64,000 nucleotides of DNA from Nematostella vectensis (lineage: Eukaryota > Cnidaria > Anthozoa > Actiniaria > Edwardsiidae): NCBI RefSeq assembly GCF_932526225.1, contig NC_064034.1:15202887-15266886 (forward strand), in the 5' to 3' direction. The notes below the pieces were generated by a model that had not been told where the DNA came from, ran no database searches, and saw only the letters and a program-made list of their open reading frames with translations. The position numbers and the translations under genes are program-made. This document shows positions 1 through 15,000 of this stretch, in pieces (within the stretch, counting starts at the first letter, position 1; every line of letters begins with the position of its first letter).

Positions 1-59
1 CTTCACTTGAGTATATTATACTGCTCTTGATTGACATTCAATGCACATGTATTTTGTAG

Positions 60-3000
60 ACTGTCTAGCGCTGCCTAAGCTGAACCTGCAGTTCCTTACT
101 CTTCACGACTACCTGCTGAGAAATCTGAATTTGTTCAGATTGGAGTCTACATGTAAGATAAAAACCTCAAAAGCTGACTCAATATGATGTTTTTGTTATT
201 AAAAATTCGGACTGGCAAACATGCCCATACTGTATAACTTAAATGTTCTTCTTTGCATGCTTTTTTTTCTCATTGAATGTTGTTGAACACATCTACTTTT
301 GATAATTGGCTTTTCTCATTCATGCAGATGAAATCCGGCAAGATATAGAAGATGTTGTTGCTAGAATGAAACCTTGGTGAGATAATTCTAGGTTTTTTTT
401 TTTCTTGTTCACATCCTCAGTATCACATCGTCTTACTTCTCATTGCTGATGCTTGTAGGCAGAATGAGGCAGGTGGGACAGAGTTTGGTGGCTGGGCAAG
501 AATGGGGCAGGTAGGAAACGAGAATATTAAAGGTTGCTTTACACATCTGTAATTGGGATTTTTCTTGTGCACGCACTGCATCAAGTTTTGAATGTGTTTG
601 GAACCTGTGCGATATTGCTGCGACAGAAATCACAAAATTGCAACACGTCTACACTGACAATTTGAAGTTGCAGAACATGTGCAAGAAAAGTATCAAGCCC
701 TTGAACTTGCTACGTTTGGCCACAGGACTCCTGTTTTGCACAATTATTGTCTTTGCCTTTTTATTTTATGATCATGGTGAAAATGTAAAGATTATTGTAC
801 ATAAATAAGAAAGTGTTTTATTACTGTACAAATCTCTCTGTCTTATAGAGGATCGAAAACTTCAGTGTTGTTGAGGTGAGTTTATTTTGATAAATATAAT
901 ATCTAGTGATATTTGCAAAATGTAGTTCTTCTTTGTGTTATGTTATATGGTGATAAGGATCGGTGGTCGTTTTGTACAAAATGCATTTCTATGTATAGTA
1001 TATGCAGCCTGATTTTGAGCATTGTTAAATATTGAGTAAAATGTCGTATAAATGGTGTGGTGCTCTTGTTTGTCTAGGTCTCCAAACCAGATATTGGTGA
1101 GAACAGACCATCACGTGTGAGAGCTGATGTAACCATTAATCTGAACATGAGAGGAGAGGTGAAAGCAGAATGGGAAGGTATCAATGGATTACTGAAGTAC
1201 AATCATAGTGCTTGTGTACCACAAAGTTTTAAATGGACTTTGCTGAATTCATTTTGATAGTTTTTTTTTGCACCAATTTGTTTCTTGTTTAGTGTTACGC
1301 AAGCATGACATCGTCTTTTTGTTAACGGTGAGACCAGTCCAGACAACCCCACGGTACAAATATGATCGCAGCAAGCCTTTCAGAGAACAGGTTTGTTTGC
1401 TACTTCCAGATTTCTATGCACATTCCTTGAAAATCCTTTGAACACTATATTTACATTTTATTGCATCTGTTTTAGTATGGACTGGAGTATGTTAGAGGAG
1501 CAGAAATAGAGGGAATGCTAGATGAAAATGGAAAGGTTATTGAAGAAGGTAAGTTGGCCATTGCACCACAAATGCTAATTTTATGTGATACTGTGTAATA
1601 TACAAATACTCATTTTCGCAGGCTTCTAAGTAGTGAACACACTTAGAGACATTTTCAGGGCGAACACCTGTGTCCTTAAGGCGACTTACTACAGTACCAG
1701 AAGTTTGACACCTCTCAACTTTGCGCTTTTGCTGCACGGGCGCATTGCACTGATTTGTAGATATAAATGCACTACATTACCAAGGAAGGATGAAAGTTTA
1801 TATACTCTGAAATTAGGGCGTAGGACGTGGTCTCTCCAAGATATGACATCACCCTACCTAAACTCATACCAATAATGCTGCTTCCAGATCGCAAGTTTCA
1901 ATGAAATAAACCCATGGAGCTGGAAGATACTATTGTTTTTAAATTGCGGGGTGATTTTGAACAATTTTCACATGAGCGTTTTTGAGAAAACAAGCGATGT
2001 TGATTTTTTAGGTTTAATGTATACAATATTAACCCGTATTATTTAGACCACCACAACCTCCTCCAGGGAGGTAAATTCGACAACCGGCTTGTCTAGTATT
2101 TTGCTGGATACCTATATTCTAAGAATTGATGCCTCCTTGGACGAAGTTGTTGTGGTCTAAATAATACGGGTTAATATTGTATACATTAAACCCTCTAAAA
2201 TCAACATTGTTCATTTTCTCAAAATCGCTCAACATGTGAAATTTGTTCAAAATCACCCCGCAATTGGAAAACAATAGTATCTTCATGCTCCATGGATTTA
2301 TTTCATTGAAACTTGCGATCTGGAAGCAGCATTATTGGTATTAGATTAGGTAGGGTGACGTCATATCTTGGAGAGACCACGCCCTACCTTCAAAACATTT
2401 CAGAATATATGAACTTTCATCCTTCCTTGGTAATGTAGTGCATTTATATCTACAAATCAGTGCAATGTGCCCGGGTTTCAAAAGCACAAAGCTAAGAGGT
2501 GTTGAACTTCTGGTAATGTAGTAAGTCGTCTTAATTGACAGTGAAAGTTGGTTTGGTGGAAAATAGCTGAAATTTATCAGAGAGAACGCAAGCAAGGACA
2601 ACAGCAAAGTGGACAATGGCAGCAGATAACAAAGGAATTGGATTCAGAATTGAAAAAGTCTCTAAGTGCATTCGCTACTATAGAAATAATTTCTCTATCC
2701 CATTGCAAAAATGCACCTATCAATGTTAAGCCAGTGTGTGTGTGTGGGGGGGGGGGGGGGTGCATAAGGGGTGGGGATTTGACATTTTTGCGATTTTTTC
2801 AGTAAAATTCCCTACCCTTGGGCCAAATTTTGGAGCCAAGTCTTGAGAAATTTCTTACCGCGGCCATATTATTATGATCAATTATCGCTTGTCAAAGGCG
2901 TATGGCAGGAGAGATATAGAGATAGCATGAACTGTATAACAAGCGATTTCTTTTTATTGTTGCACTGAGGAGTGTAAAACACTGAAACATCGGGTCTGCA

Positions 3001-6000
3001 GACATTCTCACATTTGAGAATAACATATAAAGTTAAGAAGCAATCAAGCATCTGTTCGTATCCTGCAGAATAATTATAATAAATAAATATTCAAAAGATC
3101 CCTACCCCAGGAAATAAGGAGTTCAAAAAATCTCTCAAAAATCTTTAAACATCAAAATCCCTATCTATGGGCTATTTAAACTGACAAAATCCCCACCCCT
3201 TGCTACACTCCCGCCCCCCCCTTTCCTCACCGGCTTAACATTGATGGGTGCATGAGGAGGAATAGAATTTGATCTCGTTATTCTAGGTGTCAACGTCATC
3301 ACTATGAATGATTCAGGGACTTATTTATGCAGACTTGTGTAAACTACTGTAATATCACAGGTCCAGACCCAAAGCCTGAGTTCAAGACTGACAATCGCAC
3401 GTACCGGGTATGGCTCGACACAAACCAGTACCAGCAAGACATGGCTGCAACTGTACAGGGTGCAGAGGTGAGAAAAACTTTCTTTTATTGGCTCACAACA
3501 TGCCACAGCCAGGGGCAGATCTAGGGTTGGGCCAAAAGGGTCCTGCCCTCCCCCCCCCCCTATTTTCAGATATTTTGCTTTAAATTAATGTAAGGAAATC
3601 CATAGAATCTGGCCCCCTTTCCTTGAAACCCTTGCTTCGGGAACCCTTTTTGGAAATCCTGGAGCCGCCCCTGACAGCTCTTGTCCCCTGGTTCCTACCA
3701 TTATGATTGCAGTGGGTTGGGACAACATCTTAAAAGATGCCTTTGAATTCACAGGACACATACGAGACGTTTAATATCTTGATGAGACGGAAACCAAAAG
3801 AAAATAACTTCAAGGTAACTTTTGATGCTTTTTTGCACAATTTTAGCCTGAGATAGATATTTTAGAATGAGATAGATATTTTAATCAAGGAAGAGTATAA
3901 CCTTCAAATAAGGAAGGGTCCCAATTACAAGGTTATTCACTGGCCGTATTTGTGGTATCCATCTGGGGCCAGTTGCACAAAGCCTGGATAAGTTAGATTG
4001 GAGCTACCCACCGTATTAGTTATCCGGTAGACAAAATAGCGTTGCACAAAGCTTGGATAGAAAGCTGGATAACTATCTGCTGAACATCCATCATTACCAC
4101 TAAATGGCTTCCTGTTTCCATGGTAAATAAGCAAAGCCCGCTGTTTTTCCTTCAAACAAAGTGGCGGCCTTAGCAAGAGCTTCAGGAAGAGCCAGAAACC
4201 AAACAGTTTTTCGTGGCAAAGTGCATGTAAATCACCGAATGATCAAAGGGGATAGTGTTTAGCTTCTTCCTCTCTTTGGGAGTCATATTTCTCTGCACAG
4301 CGGGAAATAGAGATTGATTCCAGTCCTGTCAGAGCTGCATGTAAATTCATAGCTCATTGTGAATTTTTACCAACTGTAAAATTCGTCGTTTGCATGTGTT
4401 TCAACTTGCACTGTTTCTAGAATTAATTTAAATTCTAAAAATAAATTAGAAAGCAAGACGGCATTTTTTTTCTTCATTTTTATTCAGTGGTTTTATTTTA
4501 GTGATTTTATCCAACCTCTATCATTAGGATAACTTTATCCACTGGATTCTTTTATTTCGGGCTTTTTGCAACCAAATCACGACACTCCAATAACTTTTAT
4601 CTGCTGGATAAGGATTTAACTGATGGATGGGACTTATCCAAGCTTTGTGCAACCGGCCCCTGGGCATTCAATTCCCTTAACTTACAACCAACCCGGGAAC
4701 CAACCCTAACCACTCTGGACCATACTTCAAGCATTACTTGAATTATTTTGAATACAGTGATTGCATTGCTGTACTGTAAAAGCCAACTATGCTTGCATAT
4801 CTATCTACAGTTCCACAAGCGTATGGTAGAACACTAGTAGAATAACAATCATAATTGCTAGCCTGATGTCCGACTTGCTTGTCATTATAGGCCGTACTGG
4901 AAACGATTCGGGACCTGATGAATGCAGAGTGCATTGTCCCAGACTGGCTGCATGACATCTTCCTTGGATATGACAATCCAGGTGCAGCCCACTACAGTCA
5001 GTAAGTACATAACACATGCCTTGGAACTTGTATGATCTGTGAATTAGATTACAGCCAGTAAGTACATAACACATGCCTTGGAACATGTATGATCTGTGAA
5101 TTAGATTAAAGCCAGTAAGTACATAACACATGCCTTGGAACTTGTATGATCTGTGAATTAGATTACAGCCAGTAAGTACATAACACATGCCTTGGAACAT
5201 GTATGATCTGTGAATTAGATTAAAGCCAGTAAGTACAAAACACATGCCTTGGAACTTGTATGATCTGTGAATTAGATTACAGCCAGTAACTACATAACAC
5301 ATGCCTTGGAACATGTATGATCTGTGAATTAGATTAAAGCCAGTAAGTACAAAACACATGCCTTGGAACTTGTATGATCTGTGAATTAGATTACAGCCAG
5401 TAATTACAAAACACATGCCTTGGAACATGTATGATCTGTGAATTAGATTACAGCCAGTAAGTACATAACACATGCCTTGGAACTTGTATGATCAGTAAAT
5501 TAGAATACAGCCAGTAAGTACATAACACATGCCTTGGAACATGTATGATCTGTGAATTAGATTAAAGCCAGTAAGTACATAACACATGCCTTGGAACTTG
5601 TATGATCTGTGAATTAGATTACAGCCAGTAAGTACATAACACATGCCTTGGAACTTGTATGATCTGTGAATTAGATTACAGCCAGTAAGTACATAACACA
5701 TGCCTTGGAACATGTATGATCTGTGAATTAGATTAAAGCCAGTAAGTACAAAACACATGCCTTGGAACATGTATGATCAGTAAATTAGAATACAGCCAGT
5801 AAGTACATAACACATGCCTTGGAACATGTATGATCTGTGAATTAGATTAAAGCCAGTAAGTACAAAACACATGCCTTGGAACATGTATGATCAGTTAATA
5901 AGAATACAGCCAGTGAGTACATGTACATGTGTGAATTAGAATACAGTAAGTAGATAATATAAATAACATGTGCCTTGAAGCATGTATCTGTGAATCAAAC

Positions 6001-9000
6001 TACTTTCAGTAAGTACATAGTATAAGTAACATACAGTATAAGTTCAGTATGGCTTGCTGCTAACTATTCCAAAAAAGGCCATTTTAAAATTGATCATGCA
6101 TATTATAGTTACTCTGAATGTGCTACTTGTTAGGCAGCCCTATGCTTTTGTTATGTTTAATGAGTACATATATCTTTTTAACAATGAATCTTAAAAATTT
6201 CATTTAGAATGCCCAATCTGATCAAGACGTTGAATTTCAACGACACATTCCTGAATTTTGATCACTTGAAGGAAAGCTTTCCCCAGTACACAGTTAAGGT
6301 AAGTTTTATCTTCCCTAACACAAATTGTGTATTATTTATTGTGGCTCTTTGCCAGGTAACCAGTTTGTAATACTGCTGATTGCTGATTTGATTTAACTTT
6401 CATGTAGTGTGGTGAATGTGCAATGAAATATGTAGTTGGGGATGCTTGGCTTTTAAGAGTCAACTCTTCTTCTCCTGTATTCTGAAGGCGGGTACTCAGG
6501 GGGCGTACCTTGGCGGACAAAATGTGGTCCTTATTAAGGAATCTTCCAATACTATGCTTTTTCCATATGATACCTATGAATGCGCACCCCCACCCCCCCC
6601 CCCCCCCCCCCCCAGCTAATCCTGGGTACCCGAACACGGTGTGACCTAAAATATATGCAGACTTTGCACATTTTGAGGGTCTTTTACTTCCCAAGAGGAA
6701 ATACATACGTGTTTGCAGAAAATTTGATTTTGATTGAATCTTTTTTTTTAAATCACAATTTATTATGTTATTTTTTTTGGTGTAATCTTCCACCTTTCTC
6801 TAAAATATAAGAAATAATATTGATAAATAAACATTGGATAAATCTGTGAGTACAACCTCTATTACTTTTATTTAAGTGTACCACAGAGGACAAGTCTCTT
6901 CAGGTTCCGCCCTTCAGGTAAGAACTAACAGACACATTTTCATTGACTTGTTTAAGCTTTAGTCCCTAGCTATTCTTACTGCACATTCTTGTCTCTTTGT
7001 TTATGCGGCTGTTAAATGTGAGTTTGGTGATTCTGTGAACTCTTGTCAGAAATTCCACCTAACCATTTCCTGTGTCAAAAGTTTAACTATATTACATCCA
7101 AGGTGTTTTCTAATCAAATAGATTGTGCAAAGCAATCGATCAAATAGATTGCCTGCTTTTTATAGACAGAATTCATAATGTAGTTTGTAGATTGGAATTT
7201 CTTAAAGTAAATTTGCAAAATTCTTAAAAAATTAATCATCAACTCCCAATGCTAATCTATAGATAACAGTTATACCTCTTGTAAAGAATTCAGGTCAATT
7301 CTCAAAAAGAACTGCATCTTTTACACAATATCTAAAAAATCACATTTCTATACAACGGTAATGATTATGTATTAATAATTAATGATTTTAATAATGGCAC
7401 ATTCTTGATTCATGTTTGTTGGTTGGGTTTGTCCAGAGTCACCTTCCCAGAAGCCCCAGCAAGCAGGAAGCGCAGGCTAAATCAGCAAAACCCCAAAGAG
7501 GCCAGCAAAGAGGTGATTGTGGAACCTTTTGTCGTACCTAACAGAGGACCATATCCATTCAACCAGCCCAAAAAGTAAGTAACTTTATGATTTTTTCCTG
7601 CACAAAAAGTAGCAAAAACTTCTGGAGAACCAAGCAGTTTATTCAAAATTTATTGTGTAGGAATGCAGTGCCGTTCACCCCTACTCAAGTGGAGGCGATA
7701 CGTGCAGGCATGCAGCCCGGACTCACCATGGTATGTATACCATAAATGTTTGTTTTAGCACCCAAGGTGCTTATCATAATTTTTGTAGTTGTGGGGGGGG
7801 GGGGGGAGCACTTATACAAAAATGAGAGCTTGCTGGAAGTGGGACGCTTATTTTAAAAAAGCAAACCTCCGTTTTATCAACACCTGTCTCTTTTGTTATT
7901 TTGAGTACTGAATTAAACAAAAAAAACAAGCTAGGTTATCGAAACTCCAAGAATTAGATCTGTATCAATCTTTCGTTTATCAATGATGGGAAAGTAACTT
8001 GTTAGTGCTAAAGGGGAGGGGAGGTGGATTTTATAAGCATTTCTTTTAATTTTTTGTTTATACAGTTCAAAAAGCTGCACCTTTTTATCATCTTGCTAGG
8101 TTTAAGCTGATAGAAATGTAAGAGCTAAATATGATTGAATACAAACTTTAAAATATGATCGAGTAAAAACTTTAGCTTTATTACACAAAAATTCAGTTCA
8201 TTAAGTTAAACTGTACAGATTTATAGCGGCAATGTCACCAGTTTATTCTTCTGGTGGATTACGCAACAATCTCTGATGATTTTAAACAGAAAACGCAAAA
8301 AAAAAAATTTCAAAATTTTAAAAACAGTATGTGTCTATTTGAAGTCTCTTTGAGGATGTGACTGATAATTTTTGAACTGATGGCCTGTTAAATAGATGTA
8401 AGTCAATGAAGTAAACTGGTGACAATGCTGCTTTAAGTTAAGACGTAATGTGTTCTCATTTAGGTCGTAGGTCCTCCTGGGACTGGTAAGACGGATGTTG
8501 CTGTACAAATCATATCCAACATCTACCACAACTTCCCTGAGCAGAGAACATTGCTGGTGACACATTCTAATCAGGTGGGCACATGGTTAGGCTTGCTAGC
8601 CAACTTTCGATGCTTTTATAGGTTTTTCTACCCTGGTCTCTGGTGTAGAATGGTTCCAGCCAGATTACCATTTTCCCTTAGTATGTCAAGAGAACAATAA
8701 AATGACAGAGTGCCTAAGCAGCTGTTATTTTCGGAGCTAGAACACGGGTCTCGCCCAGTTGGTCGTCCTAAACTAAGATTCAAGGACACTTTGAAAAAAG
8801 ACCTCAAAATTGGATGCGTCCTTGAAGTGTGGAACTATCATGTACATAATAGAAAGGAATGGAGGGCGATCACAAATAACATCTGCACGTCATACGACAA
8901 AAGAAGATATGAAACATATTTAAAACAAAGGGAAGCTCGCCGTAAAAGGGCGGAGAACAGTTAAATACAAACTGTGTTATACCCGTTCGCGGGTGCAGGC

Positions 9001-12000
9001 GCTTATATTTATATATACAGGTCTGGAAAGCTTTAACATTCTTGTTTATGCGCCTGTGAACGTCACATGACTTTCAGAGATCAGGATTCAGCCATTTATT
9101 CGTTACTCATGAACCACCGCGGGTTACGACACATGGATTCTCCAGTGCTATATTATTTGAAATAGGTGTATATGTTTTAGTGTTCTGTAAGTGTTATAGG
9201 GTTATTGCTGTGTGTCTATTTTTTAGTTTAAAGGCTTTGTTAGTGTTACAAGTTTGTTGGTGTTACAAGTTTGTTAGTGTTACAAGTTTGTTAGTGTTAC
9301 AAGTTTGTTAGTGTTACAAGTTTGTTAGTGTTACAAGTTTGTTAGTGTTACAAGTTTGTTAGTGTTACAAGTTTGTTAGTGTTACAAGTTTGTTGGTGTT
9401 ACAAGTTTGGTTGTGTTACAAGTTTGGTTGTGTTACAAGTTTGTTAGTGTTACAAGTTTGTTAGTGTTACAAGTTTGTTAGTGTTACAAGTTTGTTAGTG
9501 TTACAAGTTTGTTAGTGTTACAAGTTTGTTAGTGTTACAAGTTTTTTGGTGTTACAAGTTTGTTGGTGTTACAAGTTTGTTGGTGTTACAAGTTTGTTAG
9601 TGTTACAAGTTTGTTAGTGTTACAAGTTTGTTAGTGTTACAAGTTTGTTGGTGTTACAAGTTTGTTGGTGTTACAAGTTTGTTAGTGTTACAAGTTTGTT
9701 AGTGTTACAAGTTTGTTGGTGTTACAAGTTTGTTGGTGTTACAAGTTTGTTGGTGTTACAAGTTTGTTGGTGTTACAAGTTTGTTGGTGTTACAAGTTTG
9801 TTGGTGTTACAAGTTTGTTAGTGTTACAAGTTTGTTAGTGTTACAAGTTTGTTAGTGTTACAAGTTTGTTAGTGTTACAAGTTTGTTAGTGTTACAAGTT
9901 TGTTAGTGTTACAAGTTTGTTAGTGTTACAAGTTTGTTGGTGTTACAAGTTTGTTGGTGTTACAAGTTTGTTGGTGTTACAAGTTTGTTAGTGTTACAAG
10001 TTTGTTAGTGTTACAAGTTTGTTGGTGTTACAAGTTTGTTGGTGTTACAAGTTTGTTGGTGTTACAAGTTTGTGAGTGTTACGAGTTTGTCAGTGTTACG
10101 AGTTTGTTGGTGTTACAAGTTTGTTGGTGTTACAAGTTTGTTAGTGTTACAAGTTTGTTAGTGTTACAAGTTTGTTAGTGTTACAAGTTTGTTAGTGTTA
10201 CAAGTTTGTTAGTGTTACAAGTTTGTTGGTGTTACAAGTTTGTTGGTGTTACAAGTTTGTTAGTGTTACAAGTTTGTTGGTGTTACAAGTTTGTTGGTGT
10301 TACAAGTTTGGTTGTGTTACAAGTTTGTTAGTGTTACAAGTTTGTTAGTGTTACAAGTTTGTTGGTGTTACAAGTTTGTTGGTGTTACAAGTTTGTTGGT
10401 GTTACAAGTTTGTGAGTGTTACAAGTTTTTTGGTGTTACAAGTTTTTTGGTGTTACAAGTTTTTTGGTGTTACAAGTTTGTTGGTGTTACAAGTTTGTTG
10501 GTGTTACAAGTTTGTTAGTGTTACAAGTTTGTTAGTGTTACAAGTTTGTTAGTGTTACAAGTTTGTTGGTGTTACAAGTTTGTTAGTGTTACAAGTTTGT
10601 TGGTGTTACAAGTTTGTTGGTGTTACAAGTTTGGTTGTGTTACAAGTTTGTTAGTGTTACAAGTTTGTTAGTGTTACAAGTTTGTTAGTGTTACAAGTTT
10701 GTTAGTGTTACAAGTTTGTTAGTGTTACAAGTTTGTTAGTGTTACAAGTTTGTTAGTGTTACAAGTTTTTTGGTGTTACAAGTTTTTTGGTGTTACAAGT
10801 TTGTTGGTGTTACAAGTTTGTTGGTGTTACAAGTTTGTTAGTGTTACAAGTTTGTTAGTGTTACAAGTTTGTTAGTGTTACAAGTTTGTTGGTGTTACAA
10901 GTTTGTTGGTGTTACAAGTTTGTTAGTGTTACAAGTTTGTTAGTGTTACAAGTTTGTTGGTGTTACAAGTTTGTTGGTGTTACAAGTTTGTTGGTGTTAC
11001 AAGTTTGTTGGTGTTACAAGTTTGTTGGTGTTACAAGTTTGTTAGTGTTACAAGTTTGTTAGTGTTACAAGTTTGTTAGTGTTACAAGTTTGTTAGTGTT
11101 ACAAGTTTGTTAGTGTTACAAGTTTGTTAGTGTTACAAGTTTGTTGGTGTTACAAGTTTGTTGGTGTTACAAGTTTGTTGGTGTTACAAGTTTGTTGGTG
11201 TTACAAGTTTGTTAGTGTTACAAGTTTGTTGGTGTTACAAGTTTGTTGGTGTTACAAGTTTGTTGGTGTTACAAGTTTGTTGGTGTTACAAGTTTGTGAG
11301 TGTTACGAGTTTGTCAGTGTTACGAGTTTGTTGGTGTTACAAGTTTGTTGGTGTTACAAGTTTGTTAGTGTTACAAGTTTGTTAGTGTTACAAGTTTGTT
11401 AGTGTTACAAGTTTGTTAGTGTTACAAGTTTGTTGGTGTTACAAGTTTGTTGGTGTTACAAGTTTGTTAGTGTTACAAGTTTGTTGGTGTTACAAGTTTG
11501 TTGGTGTTACAAGTTTGTTAGTGTTACAAGTTTGTTAGTGTTACAAGTTTGTTAGTGTTACACGTTTGTTAGTGTTACGAGTTTGTTAGTGTTACAAGTT
11601 TACTGCAGCTCCGGCTTGTTTGGCTTACAGGCTTTGAATCAATTATTTGAGAAAATTATGGCACTTGACGTTGATGAGCGTCATCTGCTTCGTCTTGGTC
11701 ATGGCGAGGAGACACTAGAGACTGAGAAGGACTTTAGCAGGTGATGAATGCCCACTGTTTAAAGACTGATCTACTGCTTGGGTAATACTCACTGCATCAT
11801 AGGGCTAGGTTTCGTGTGACTTTTCCGCATTTTGAGGTAATCAGTGATTTGCATTTGTTCACAAATTAATGTAGGCCAATCACGCCGCCATTTTATGCTC
11901 CCGCTCAATGCCGAGTCACACAAAGAATCCATTTCCATTGGCTAATTTAAGCAAGTAACTTAGAAACTTTCAATCAAATACCTTTGAAAGTATCCATTTT

Positions 12001-15000
12001 CAATCATGGAAGGTTATTTTGAATTTTAATTGCAAATAAACCTTGAATTGCTGTATTTTCAAATATAAACAATAACAAAGGAGAAGGTGACCGACATTCT
12101 TTAATACCATTCTTCCCACTAAAATGACCAGCATGTGGATCGTACATGGAATAAAGTCTTAATGCATTCCTTATCGATTTAGCACACAGTAGCTTCTAGT
12201 CTCGAACATCAAAGTTTTTACAAGTATTCCCTTTATTGATGTATATGGAGGGATAAGAAGGCAGGTGTCATCAAGGGTTTTCCCCTGTCGATACAAACCT
12301 CCTATATTATATTGCCCCCCATAGAACACACAGTGACGTAAGGTCATGGTTATTGTGTACTGGAGTGGCATACATCACAAACATTAGCAGCTAGCTACAT
12401 CACACACAGTACTTGTATTCTACCATCAAGTACAGTAGCAACATGCCACGGTCACATTATATAAAGTATCTGCACGCTTCTATCGCATACAGTAGCAGCA
12501 TAATACCATCACACACAGTAGCAACACGCTACCATCACATACAGTAGCAACATGCTACCATCACATACAGTAGCAACACGCTACCATCACATACAGTAGC
12601 AACACGCTACCATCACATACAGTAGCAACACGCTACCATCACATACAGTAGCAACACGCTACCATCACATACAGTAGCAACACGCTACCATCACATACAG
12701 TAACAACACGCTACCATCACATACAGTAGCAACACGCTACCATCACATACAGTAGCAACACGCTACCATCACATACAGTAGCAACATGCTACCATCACAT
12801 ACAGTAACATCACGCTACCATCACGTACAGTAGCAACACGCTACCATCACATACAGTAGCAACAGCTACCATCACATACAGTAGCAACACGCTACCATCA
12901 CATACAGTAGCAACATGCTACCATCATGTACAGTAGCAACAGCTACCATCACATACAGTAGCAACACGCTACCATCACATACAGTAGCAACACGCTACCA
13001 TCACATACAGTAGCAACACGCTACCATCACATACAGTAACATCACGCTACCATCACATACAGTAGCAACACGCTACCATCACACACAGTAGCAACATGCT
13101 ACCATCACACACAGTAGCAACACGCTACCATCACACACAGTAGCAACACGCTACCATCACATACAGTAGCAACATGCTACCATCACACACAGTAGCAACA
13201 CGCTACCATCACACACAGTAGCAACACGCTACCATCACATACAGTAGCAACACGCTACCATCACACACAGTAGCAACACGCTACCATCACATACAGTAGC
13301 AACACGCTACCATCACATACAGTAGCAACACGCTACCATCACACATAGTAGCAACACGCTACCATCACATACAGTAGCAGAACATATAGTAGCAGTATGC
13401 TTCCATTACATACAGTAGCAACATGCTACCATCACATACCCTAGCAGAACTTCCCGGGAGGGGGGGTGGTTGGGACTCTCCAGAAAAGTAGACGGGGGTG
13501 CTCGTCCTATCTTTTAGGGTATAAAGATCTTACTATCTCTCTGTGTTTTAGGATGTTTCCGATTCTGCTATCTTTTAGGGGTTTTCATGCCAGGGGGGGG
13601 AGGATTTCTCCGATTCTGCTATCTTTTAGTGTTTCTCGCTAAATGGTGGCCCAATCGCTCGAAACGTATTTTACAGTAAACCACAGGTCAACTGATCGGT
13701 TAATACTTTCGACTTTTTTGTCAGTAACATAACAATACAGGATCCGTCAGCCAATTAAAACGAGCGTTAAAAAATAATGCTATCTCACAGAGTTAAAAAT
13801 CCCTTCGAGCACACCCAATGTGCTATCTCTTAGGGGTAAGAGTTGTTGTTGACCACTCCCTTAGTGTCTCCCTTTTGCTGTCTAGCACCTCTGTTTTTCT
13901 CGAAGTTTCCCCCCCCCCCCCCCCCCCCGACAGAACATAGAGTAGCAGTACACTTCCATTACATACAGTAGCACCACGCAACAGTGGAAATGAAAAATCA
14001 ATCAGCATGCATGAAAATCTTAGTTGCTGATGATCTTAATGACAATAACAGTTGATGATGACATTGACGATGTTGGTGATGGAACATGATGCTGTTGGTT
14101 ATAATGGGGCTAATATTAGTCATTGTTACTGCTCCTGCTGTTAATGATAACCATGTTATTGTATTGCCTTTCAATTCTTTAGGTATGGTCGAGTCAACTT
14201 TGTTCTCTCCAAGAGACTCGAGCTTCTCAACGAAGTGCACCGGTTCCAGGTCAGTCTTGTTCTTGAAACCATGGCTGGCATAAAAACTATGGAGGAGGAA
14301 AAAAAATACTTCTGTCAGGCAGCTTTGTGCCACCCTATTTCTGGGTTTGTTTGATGGTTGGTTTCATTTATAGCTTTTGCCACAGGTGAGAGGTGTGCAC
14401 CCCTCATGGCCTCACAAATAGTTGTGAAATCAGAACCGCCAGCCTTTGCCCCATTTTCATGACAACTATGTCCATACACCTCTTTCAGGAAATCCTTGGG
14501 CAATGTTGATGCCCTAGTTGCATGCTAACATACTTGTGGTCCCATGCTAACATACTTGTTGTTCCATGCTAACATACTTGTTGTTCCATGCTAACATACT
14601 TGTTGTTCCATGCTAACATACTTGTTGTTCCATGCTAACATACTTGTTGTTCCATGCTAACATACTTGTTGTTCCATGCTAACATACTTGTTGTTCCATG
14701 CTAACATACTTGTTATTCATTGCTAACATACTTGTTGTTCCATGCTAACATACTTGTTGTTCCATGCTAACATACTTGTTGTCTCATGCTAACATACTTG
14801 TTGTCTCATGCTAACATACTTGTTGTTCCATGCTAACATACTTGTTATTCATTGCTAACATACTTGTTGTCCCATGCTAACATACTTGTTGTTCCATGCT
14901 AACATACTTGTTGTCCCATGCTAACATACTTGTTGTCCCATGCTAACATACTTGTTGTCTCATGCTAACATACTTGTTGTCCCATGCTAACATACTTGTT

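Noticed and set aside
1633..2616. Paired ORFs sharing [14 protein letters not shown]
   Set aside because: The similarity comes from the two inverted arms of one foldback element; no family match and no splice context.
4805..5770. Minus-strand ORFs with 19-residue repeats ([16 protein letters not shown])
   Set aside because: 57 bp is 19 codons, so the array is open by periodicity. It is antisense to AQR intron sequence.
9951..11402. Cys/Val-rich ORFs ([11 protein letters not shown] repeats) in the 17-bp array
   Set aside because: All forward frames are open only because the 17-bp unit has no stop; the peptide merely restates the repeat and lies inside an AQR intron.
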